A stretch of 7,994 bases of DNA. Origin: Bacteroidota bacterium (lineage in GTDB: Bacteria > Bacteroidota > Bacteroidia > Bacteroidales > PUMT01). The stretch spans positions 1 to 7,994 of the forward strand of contig PWPZ01000034.1 of the NCBI GenBank assembly GCA_003556985.1, given 5' to 3'. Position 1 is the stretch's first letter, and each line of letters starts with the position of its first letter. Shown one piece after another: positions 1-5,547 of this stretch. The position numbers and the translations under genes are program-made. The notes below the pieces were generated by a model, which was not told the DNA's origin, did not search any database, and saw nothing but the letters and a program-made list of their open reading frames with translations.

Positions 1-1110
1 AAGGGCATTGTCAAAACAAGTGAATACGATACCTCCGGCTGGGAGATAAGGCCATACAGAAGGGGACTTAACCTGCTGAGGTTTCACAGCTGGTCGCCCT
101 TTTATTATGATTACAGTGAACTGAACCCTGACCGTCTACCCGTCTTTCCCGGCTTCACACTGCTTTCGCAGAATTTACTGAATACGGCCAACACTTATCT
201 CGGTTATTCCTACAGGAACGGAAATCATGTGGCTCATGGCAGATTTATATACAAAGGGTGGTATCCGGTATTTGAAACCGGCTTCGATTATGGTGATGAG
301 CCGCAGATTCTGACGGGGAGAGATACCATCGGGCCTGAAAGCCCCGGTACCTCCGGCCGGCTGAACCTCAGCGGCACCGTTTACCTTCCGCTGAATCTTT
401 CCGCAGGCCGCTATATCGCGGGATTAACGCCACTGGTGAGGATCAGCTATGATAATTTACTCTACCATTATGAAAATGACGACATCTATAAAAGGGGCAT
501 GACCACTATCCGGACGAGATTGATTGCTTACAGGCATGCACGCAGGAGCCTGCGTGATCTTGCCCCACGGTGGGGACAGACATTAAGGCTTCAAAGGAAC
601 GATGCCCCTTTCGATTCGGAAAACCTTGGTTCCATCAGCGCTGCCGGGCTCACATTGTATTTTCCCGGCATATTCCCTCATAACAGCCTCCGGATTGAAG
701 GTGAGCTGCAGCGGCAGGAGCAGGTCAAATACTACTATGCAAATCTTATCCGTCTTCCCCGGGGCTACCCTCAGGAAGCCAGTGAGGACCTTCGCCTGCT
801 CAAAGGCAGCTACTCATTTCCCTTTTTATATCCTGATATCAGCATCCCTCTCCCCGGCGTCATTTATCTTAAAAGGTTCCATGCCGAGCTCTTTGCGGAA
901 GGCGGAGTCAACGGGAACCGGGTTCCCGGAAACGGCACCTTGGAGTGGGAAAACGAAAGGCTGTTTTCATGGGGAGCCGTTGTTACCTCGGCACTCCATA
1001 TACTGAGGGCGCCCGTTCCCATAAACCTCAGCGCCGGACTTGCCCGTATTCCCTCAAGAAACGAGATGTCATTCCTGTTCTCCCTGGAAGTTGATCTGGG
1101 GGCATTATAA
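1..1110 (+). CDS. C-terminal part of a TolB-like outer-membrane beta-barrel protein (5' end outside window)
   Basis: The reading frame is open from the first base and ends at TAA 1108-1110, giving 369 visible residues; the true start lies upstream. A GTG at 229 falls inside this frame and is not a convincing start, because the frame before it reads as the same kind of protein (for example RFHSWSPFYYDY near the left edge). The visible part is rich in Tyr, Phe and Trp and alternates short polar and hydrophobic stretches, as in transmembrane beta strands. Blocks such as RWGQ (codons 182-185), YFPGIFP, PRGY and the YPD/YLKRFH region resemble, from memory, the C-terminal barrels of Bacteroidota proteins whose N-terminal half is a TolB/PD40-type propeller. 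That N-terminal half is not visible here. The likely location is the outer membrane; the substrate or role is unknown. The last residue is Leu (ending VDLGAL), not the Phe common at barrel C-termini. It runs towards the glycosyltransferase gene, with 108 bp between the two stops. Confidence 0.75.
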   Translation, partial: KGIVKTSEYDTSGWEIRPYRRGLNLLRFHSWSPFYYDYSELNPDRLPVFPGFTLLSQNLLNTANTYLGYSYRNGNHVAHGRFIYKGWYPVFETGFDYGDEPQILTGRDTIGPESPGTSGRLNLSGTVYLPLNLSAGRYIAGLTPLVRISYDNLLYHYENDDIYKRGMTTIRTRLIAYRHARRSLRDLAPRWGQTLRLQRNDAPFDSENLGSISAAGLTLYFPGIFPHNSLRIEGELQRQEQVKYYYANLIRLPRGYPQEASEDLRLLKGSYSFPFLYPDISIPLPGVIYLKRFHAELFAEGGVNGNRVPGNGTLEWENERLFSWGAVVTSALHILRAPVPINLSAGLARIPSRNEMSFLFSLEVDLGAL

Positions 1111-1181
1111 GAATGGAATGTCCTGGTATGATAATATGCGAAGGCCTGACGTGGTTATGCATTGGCGGGACATTGCCCGAT

Positions 1182-1212
1182 AGTCATGGGGTCGTCATTT
1201 CCTGGCATGACT
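1182..1212. repeat. Inverted repeat between convergent genes
   Basis: Perfect 7-bp arms AGTCATG (1182-1188) and CATGACT (1206-1212) are separated by 17 bp, and a small inner GG/CC pairing is possible. The element lies in the 108-bp gap between the stop codons of the plus-strand barrel gene and the minus-strand glycosyltransferase, where a two-way terminator would be expected. Neither side carries a clear T-tract, so it is not a textbook intrinsic terminator. Nothing else is recognised in this gap apart from a 4-bp stem at 1166-1179. Confidence 0.35.
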
Positions 1213-1218
1213 GAACTG

Positions 1219-2244
1219 TTAACGGCTTTTAAAAAGTTCTGCCGCACAGGCGGCAATTTTGCCGGTATCCTGGTCCGTCATACACCGGAAATGGCTTTTG
1301 GGGCATTTCCTGTAGCCAAGTTTTGAGCAGGGCCTGCATTTCAATCCTTCAACCTCAAAAACAGCTGATTTCGGATGGGGCAAATAGGGAGTCATTCCGA
1401 ACCGGGGAACGGTGTTCCCCCATACCGAAATAATCTTTTTGTTGAACGCAGCTGCCATATGCATCAGTCCGGTATCATGGCTGATAACTACTTTTGCCTG
1501 CCTTACAAGGGAGGCCGACTGGTTAATGTTGTATTTTCCGCAGGCATTTAAAACCGGATCGCCGCAGGCGTCTGATATCTCCTTTCCCCTGGAGATATCC
1601 TCTTTCCCCCCGGCAAGTATAACCGGTAGTCCGGTCTCCCTGCATATTGACATTATCTTTTCCGTGGGGAGCCGCTTTGTGGCGTGGTTCGCCCCGATGG
1701 CAAAAAGAATGTAACCGTCCCGGAACGGGGCGGGAAGACCGGCCATATCAATCTCATCCTTTTGAGGAACAAAATAATCCAGTCCGCCGCAATCATTCTC
1801 AACATCAAAAAGGCTCATGGTATCCAGGTAGCGGTCAACGATGTGGGTGTCCGGCATCCTGTCGATCCGCAGGTTGACCAGGAGCCACTTTTCAATATTC
1901 AGTTTGTCGAAGGAAAAGGATATCGCGGGAAGCCGTGATTTTAAAATGGCGGTACGCAGATTGTGATGCAGGTCGATTATATAGGTAAACTGCTCCCGGC
2001 GCAAATCATTAATGGTCTGGCGCAAATCTTTAAGCTCATGGATACGGTCGATATAGGGATTTGCCTTTATTACGGGTACAAATTGCGGTTTGGTGAGGTA
2101 GTGCACCTCGGCGCCCTCAACCTGCTGCTTAAGGCATCTGACTGCCGGGGTGGTGAGTACAATATCACCGATAGAGCTGAACCTTACAATGAGAAATTTC
2201 AGGGGACTGCCGGATGCAGTTCCCTTATATTCAAGATTTACCAT
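1219..2244 (-). CDS. Glycosyltransferase family 9 protein (ADP-heptose:LPS heptosyltransferase-like)
   Basis: The product is 341 residues from the ATG at 2244. It looks like a GT-B fold enzyme of family GT9, which moves heptose or a related sugar from a nucleotide donor onto lipopolysaccharide core at the inner face of the cytoplasmic membrane. Visible markers are the N-terminal acceptor-domain start KFLIVRFSSIGDIVLTTP (16-33), DLHHNLRT (91-98), IGANHATKRLP (183-193), the AGGKED donor-domain strand (211-216) and the donor-site motif DTGLMHMAAA (257-266). A C-terminal cluster of four Cys (303, 306, 314, 321) in the pattern CxxC...CP..HFxCM is also seen in other GT9 members. The frame opens further upstream to a TTG at 2361, adding 39 charged residues, but GT9 proteins normally begin close to the KFLIVRF strand, so ATG 2244 is preferred; even this leaves a 15-residue leader. 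It follows atpC on the same strand and no terminator is seen between them, so cotranscription is likely. The acceptor and exact sugar cannot be told. Confidence 0.85.
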   Translation of the reverse strand: MVNLEYKGTASGSPLKFLIVRFSSIGDIVLTTPAVRCLKQQVEGAEVHYLTKPQFVPVIKANPYIDRIHELKDLRQTINDLRREQFTYIIDLHHNLRTAILKSRLPAISFSFDKLNIEKWLLVNLRIDRMPDTHIVDRYLDTMSLFDVENDCGGLDYFVPQKDEIDMAGLPAPFRDGYILFAIGANHATKRLPTEKIMSICRETGLPVILAGGKEDISRGKEISDACGDPVLNACGKYNINQSASLVRQAKVVISHDTGLMHMAAAFNKKIISVWGNTVPRFGMTPYLPHPKSAVFEVEGLKCRPCSKLGYRKCPKSHFRCMTDQDTGKIAACAAELFKSR

Positions 2245-2417
2245 TTGTTCCCAGGTTTTTTTGTTCTCTTCTTCTTTCAGCTTTCGCCGGAAATTTATCT
2301 GCTCTGGCGCCGGACTTATTTTCCGGACTGCCGTTCTTTGCCTGCCTGTATTTGCCTGCAATTTTTCGGGAAAGACATTTCAGGTATCTCTGATTCTTCT
2401 CCCGGTCCTTTATGCAA
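2245..2417 (-). other. Gap between atpC and the glycosyltransferase; possible upstream extension
   Basis: These 173 bp separate the atpC stop from the preferred glycosyltransferase start. The glycosyltransferase frame stays open back to a TGA shortly before the TTG at 2361, and would encode a Lys/Arg/Glu-rich leader with no signal peptide or recognisable domain. No hairpin with a T-tract and no TAnnTTTG promoter box is visible, which favours read-through from atpDC. The stretch could be untranslated leader or a real N-terminal extension. Confidence 0.4.
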
Positions 2418-2684
2418 TTATTTGGCCGACCCCTCCACGGGCTTTATTTCTTCTATCAGCACCACTATCTTGTTATCCCTGGCTTCCACAATACCCGGAC
2501 CAATGAGATACAGAAAATAGCTCCCCTGGTCATTCTCGAGCCCCAGCTCTCCTTTGTCAAGAGTGGAAATAATGGGGGCGTGTTTCTTCAGAATGGTAAA
2601 AGGATCTTTTGTACCGGGCAGGGTCACCGATTTGATCTTGCCGGAAAATACCGTTTTGTCAGGGGTCAGTATTTCTAAGTGCAT
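2418..2684 (-). CDS. atpC: ATP synthase F1 subunit epsilon, short form
   Basis: Epsilon is part of the central stalk of F1Fo ATP synthase, binding gamma and the c-ring and coupling proton flow to catalysis. The 88-residue product starts MHLEILTPDKTVFSG and continues with VTLPG and the HAPIISTLDKGEL block (about 35-47), the standard pattern of the N-terminal beta-sandwich domain. The protein ends soon after the last strand (IVVLIEEIKPVE). Typical epsilon subunits such as that of E. coli are about 135-140 residues, with a C-terminal two-helix domain that can inhibit ATP hydrolysis; that domain is absent here. To my knowledge short epsilons are usual in Bacteroidota, so this is not read as a truncation. 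It starts 11 bp after the atpD stop, without a visible Shine-Dalgarno sequence, and surely shares the atpD transcript. Confidence 0.95.
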   Translation of the reverse strand: MHLEILTPDKTVFSGKIKSVTLPGTKDPFTILKKHAPIISTLDKGELGLENDQGSYFLYLIGPGIVEARDNKIVVLIEEIKPVEGSAK

Positions 2685-2695
2685 AGGGGCAGTGA

Positions 2696-4207
2696 TTATA
2701 ATTTCGATTCGGCCAGCAGCCGGTTTCCTTTTTCGATTGCATCCTCTATTGTTCCCACCATATTGAATGCCGCTTCGGGATATTCATCAACCCTGCCATC
2801 CATTATCATGTTGAATCCCTTTATGTTGTCTTCAATCGATACCAGAACACCCGGAAGCCCTGTAAACTGCTCTGCTACATGGAACGGCTGTGATAAAAAG
2901 CGCTGCAACCTTCGGGCCCTGTGAACAATGAGCTTGTCCTCCTCGGAGAGCTCATCCATACCAAGAATGGCAATAATATCCTGAAGGTCCTTGTAGCGCT
3001 GAAGAAGTTCCTTAACCCGCTGGGCCGTTTTGTAGTGTTCGTCTCCCACAATTTCAGGGGTGAGGATACGTGAGGTTGAATCAAGTGGATCGACAGCAGG
3101 ATAGATACCCAGTTCAGAAATTTTTCTGCTCAGGACCGTGGTGGCATCCAGATGTGCGAAGGTGGTTGCAGGGGCCGGATCGGTGAGGTCGTCGGCAGGG
3201 ACATATATTGCCTGGACCGATGTTATGGAGCCTCTTTTTGTTGAGGTTATCCTTTCCTGCAGCATACCCATCTCCGTGGCAAGGGTGGGTTGATATCCCA
3301 CGGCCGAAGGCATACGTCCCAGAAGTGCCGAGACTTCAGAGCCGGCCTGGGTAAACCTGAAGATGTTGTCTACAAAGAATAGTATATCTTTTCCGCCTCC
3401 GGAATCGTCGCCGTCGCGGAATGATTCGGCCACTGACAAACCTGAAAGGGCAACCGTGGATCTTGCTCCCGGCGGTTCATTCATTTGCCCGAAAACCAGG
3501 GTAGCCTGAGATTTGGCAAGCTCCGTGGGATCGATCTTGCTGAGGTCCCAGCTCCCCTCTTCCATGCTCTTGATAAACTTGTCACCGTAGCGTATAACCC
3601 CGGTTTCGATCATTTCCCTTAGCAGATCATTCCCTTCACGGGTGCGTTCTCCTACTCCTGCAAAAACCGACAGACCGGAATACTTTTTGGCAATGTTATT
3701 TATCAGCTCCATGATGATCACGGTTTTGCCAACACCTGCACCTCCGAAAAGCCCGATTTTACCTCCCTTGGAATAAGGTTCCAGCAGGTCAATGACTTTT
3801 ATTCCCGTAAAAAGCACCTCCGTTTCGGTAGATAACTGGTCAAATGCCGGTGCCTTTCTGTGTACGGGAGCCCCATTTTCATGACTCACATCCTTCATCC
3901 CGTCAATAGGGTTTCCGACAACATTAAGAAGCCTTCCCCTTATTTGCTCGCCAACCGGCATGGTGATAGGCCTGCCCAGGTTTTTTGCCTTAAGGCCGCG
4001 TCTTAAACCGTCGGTAGAATCCATGGCGATAGCCCTGATTGTATTTTCGCCGATATGTTGCTGGCATTCGACTATAAGTGTTTGGCCGTCATCCCTTTTT
4101 ATTTCCAAAGCATCGTGAATATGGGGAAGTTTGGCCCCCCTGGCTCCAAAGCTGATGTCTACCACCGGTCCGATGACCTGTATTATCTTTCCTGAGTTTT
4201 CTGGCAT
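2696..4207 (-). CDS. atpD: ATP synthase F1 subunit beta
   Basis: This is the catalytic subunit of F1Fo ATP synthase on the cytoplasmic face of the inner membrane. The 503-residue product carries, in order, the N-terminal beta-barrel (IIQVIGPVVDISF, 8-20), the P-loop GGAGVGKT (155-162, with K161 and T162), GERTREGND (186-194, with E187 as the catalytic glutamate), GQMNEPPG (240-247), the Walker B strand ending at D280, the SALLGRMPSAVGYQPTLATE region (about 293-312), VPADDLTDPAPATTFAHLD (336-354) and the DELSEED motif (418-424) that contacts gamma. All catalytic residues I can check are present. Compared with the E. coli sequence as I recall it, about 27 extra residues lie between GERTREGND and GQMNEPPG (roughly 206-234) and about 5 more before Walker B. 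The ATG at 4207 places the conserved N-terminus normally; upstream is A/T-rich with no Shine-Dalgarno. It heads the atpDC unit; no other atp gene is adjacent. Confidence 0.98.
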   Translation of the reverse strand: MPENSGKIIQVIGPVVDISFGARGAKLPHIHDALEIKRDDGQTLIVECQQHIGENTIRAIAMDSTDGLRRGLKAKNLGRPITMPVGEQIRGRLLNVVGNPIDGMKDVSHENGAPVHRKAPAFDQLSTETEVLFTGIKVIDLLEPYSKGGKIGLFGGAGVGKTVIIMELINNIAKKYSGLSVFAGVGERTREGNDLLREMIETGVIRYGDKFIKSMEEGSWDLSKIDPTELAKSQATLVFGQMNEPPGARSTVALSGLSVAESFRDGDDSGGGKDILFFVDNIFRFTQAGSEVSALLGRMPSAVGYQPTLATEMGMLQERITSTKRGSITSVQAIYVPADDLTDPAPATTFAHLDATTVLSRKISELGIYPAVDPLDSTSRILTPEIVGDEHYKTAQRVKELLQRYKDLQDIIAILGMDELSEEDKLIVHRARRLQRFLSQPFHVAEQFTGLPGVLVSIEDNIKGFNMIMDGRVDEYPEAAFNMVGTIEDAIEKGNRLLAESKL

Positions 4208-4253
4208 AACAGATTAAAATTAAAAAAATGGAACCTTAAAAGCCTTTGACGGA

Positions 4254-4287
4254 CAAAATTAAATGTTTAAAGCATGCGGGATTCCAA
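4254..4287 (-). promoter_or_regulatory. Candidate Bacteroides-type promoter for atpDC
   Basis: Read on the minus strand, TAATTTTG (plus positions 4254-4261) fits the Bacteroidota -7 box TAnnTTTG exactly. A TTG (plus 4285-4287) lies 23 bp upstream and could be the -33 element, although this spacing is on the long side. Transcription would begin about 40 nt before the atpD ATG. The surroundings are A/T-rich, and the site lies downstream of the probable terminator of the preceding gene. This is a motif match only; short A/T-rich motifs arise easily by chance. Confidence 0.4.
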
Positions 4288-4382
4288 GGGTTTTAAAAAA
4301 CAAAGTAATTAGTTCGTTGCTTTATAAAATATAGCTGAATAACTTAATAACTCTAATTTATACGAAACCAGGTGATGAATTA

Positions 4383-4425
4383 TTTCCCTTACGGGGAAAA
4401 TCAGGCTAAAAGTAATTTTTTTACT
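4383..4425. repeat. Two small inverted repeats in the region upstream of atpD
   Basis: TTTCCC (4383-4388) and GGGAAA (4394-4399) form a 6-bp stem around a 5-nt loop. Close by, AGTAA (4411-4415) and TTACT (4421-4425) flank five T residues. Both lie in the 290-bp gap between the isoprenyl synthase and atpD, upstream of the candidate atpD promoter. They could be protein-binding sites or part of a transcript end, or chance structure in A/T-rich DNA. No riboswitch class or small RNA is recognised in this gap. Confidence 0.3.
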
Positions 4426-4462
4426 AACACCTATACGGTCGCCAGCTTAGTTATGTTACAGT

Positions 4463-4496
4463 TAAAATATGGCGGAATTACCGCTTCCTGCCGCCA
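4463..4496 (-). terminator. Possible intrinsic terminator after the isoprenyl diphosphate synthase
   Basis: One base after the TGA stop, the minus strand reads TTGGCGG, a 15-nt loop, then CCGCCA followed by TATTTT. The 6-bp GC-rich stem pairs plus positions 4470-4475 with 4491-4496. The T-tract is short and broken by an A, and the loop is long, so the element is weak by standard rules. Its position at the end of one gene and ahead of the atpDC promoter region fits a transcription-unit boundary. Confidence 0.45.
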
Positions 4497-4497
4497 A

Positions 4498-5472
4498 TCA
4501 GGTTTTTCTTTCCATTACTTTCTTTATGAAACCAACAATTTCTGTTTTGCGTGAATGGCCGGGACCGGTGTCATTCAGTTTTTCAATTGCCTGGCTGAAA
4601 TAGCTGCGGGCCTTTTCTTCGGCTTCTTTTCCTGTGCCAAGCTCATCAAAAATCTTCTTGATTTCCATGACTTTTACCTGAGGATCTTTTTCTTTCTCCA
4701 TCAGATAACCTAACCTTTCAGCCGTTTTCCCCCCGGCCTTTTCAAGGGCGCTGACAAGAAGGAATGTCTTTTTGTTCTGGACAATATCGCCGCCTTTTTT
4801 CTTGCCGAATGCTTCCTGTTCACCGTAAAGGTCAAGCAAATCATCCTGGATCTGGAAACCCAGCCCCAGGTTCAGGCCTGACTCATACATCAGTTCAGCA
4901 TCACTTTCGGAGGCACCTCCGCAGAGGGCTCCTATCTTCATTGATGCCGCCACAAGTACCGATGTTTTGAGCCTGATCATCTCAAGGTACATGTCCCTGC
5001 TTACAAATGCCATGGATTCGAAATTCATATCCATCTGCTGCCCTTCGCACACCTCAAGCGCGGTTGTATTAAAAACTTCAAGCAGTGCGGGAAGGACTTC
5101 CCGCTGTGCTGATGATATCAGGGCAAAAGACAATACCGCCATGGCATCTCCTGAGAGTATGGCCACGTTGTCATTCCATCTTTTGTGCACCGTTGACTTG
5201 CCCCTGCGAATATCGGCCTTATCCATTATGTCATCATGAAGGAGTGTGAAATTATGGAATATTTCAATGGCGGCAGCCGGCTTCAGGGCGGGGGTGAGGT
5301 TATCTGAAAACACCTCACAGGCCATAAGTGAAAGCACCGGTCTCAGGCGCTTCCCTCCGTTGGTCATAACATAATCGACCGGAAGGTATAATTCGCCCGG
5401 CAGGCGATCTGCAAACCCCATTTTGTCTATTTCCCGGTCAATCAATTCGCGTAGTTGTTCCGGTTTTTGCAT
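4498..5472 (-). CDS. Polyprenyl synthetase family protein (short-chain trans-isoprenyl diphosphate synthase)
   Basis: This all-alpha enzyme condenses isopentenyl diphosphate with allylic diphosphates in the cytoplasm, making precursors for quinones, carrier lipids or carotenoids. The 324-residue product has GGKRLRP (39-45), the first Asp-rich motif HDDIMDKADIRRG (79-91, with D80, D81 and D84), GQ (144-145), KT (169-170) and the second Asp-rich motif FQIQDDLLD (206-214, with D210, D211 and D214), all expected for Mg-dependent diphosphate binding. The residue five before the first Asp motif is Phe75, and the motif is the plain DDxxD form without a two-residue insertion. By known chain-length rules this suggests a short product, C15 to C20, with C20 favoured over bacterial-type FPP synthase; this is inference. 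The ATG at 5472 gives a normal N-terminus for the family. It lies 75 bp downstream of the transporter gene on the same strand, with no promoter or terminator recognised in that gap, so they probably form an operon. Confidence 0.93.
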   Translation of the reverse strand: MQKPEQLRELIDREIDKMGFADRLPGELYLPVDYVMTNGGKRLRPVLSLMACEVFSDNLTPALKPAAAIEIFHNFTLLHDDIMDKADIRRGKSTVHKRWNDNVAILSGDAMAVLSFALISSAQREVLPALLEVFNTTALEVCEGQQMDMNFESMAFVSRDMYLEMIRLKTSVLVAASMKIGALCGGASESDAELMYESGLNLGLGFQIQDDLLDLYGEQEAFGKKKGGDIVQNKKTFLLVSALEKAGGKTAERLGYLMEKEKDPQVKVMEIKKIFDELGTGKEAEEKARSYFSQAIEKLNDTGPGHSRKTEIVGFIKKVMERKT

Positions 5473-5547
5473 AGAGTTTTTTTATTTTGCCGGAGGGAAT
5501 AATCCTTATTTCAATGCCCTGATTGCCGGCCGTCGTCTTATTACAAG

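Noticed and set aside
229..1110. A complete 293-residue gene starting at GTG 229
   Set aside because: The frame is open from base 1 and the upstream codons continue the same protein character, so this is an internal codon of a gene cut by the window edge.
1121..1210. 11-bp near-direct repeat TCCTGGTATGA / TCCTGGCATGA (1121-1131 and 1200-1210)
   Set aside because: One mismatch in 11 bp with only two copies; no mobile-element boundary or regulatory context supports it.
2316..2378. 20-codon minus-strand frame starting at ATG 2378, between atpC and the glycosyltransferase
   Set aside because: Too short to support, overlaps the possible glycosyltransferase leader in another frame, and has no visible ribosome binding site or known leader-peptide pattern.
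1963..2520. 185-residue plus-strand open frame
   Set aside because: It lies antisense across the glycosyltransferase and the end of atpC, crosses a gene boundary and shows no recognisable domain.
4301..4308. Second promoter-like box TTACTTTG on the minus strand
   Set aside because: It misses the second base of the TAnnTTTG consensus and has no TTG at a suitable distance upstream.
4372..4554. 60-residue plus-strand open frame in the gap upstream of atpD
   Set aside because: It overlaps the 3' end of the isoprenyl synthase antisense, is low in complexity and has no family features; most of it is A/T-rich intergenic DNA.
5488..5529. Two copies of TTGCCGG in the gap between the transporter and the isoprenyl synthase
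   Set aside because: A 7-bp word occurring twice is expected by chance often enough, and no promoter or operator arrangement surrounds it.
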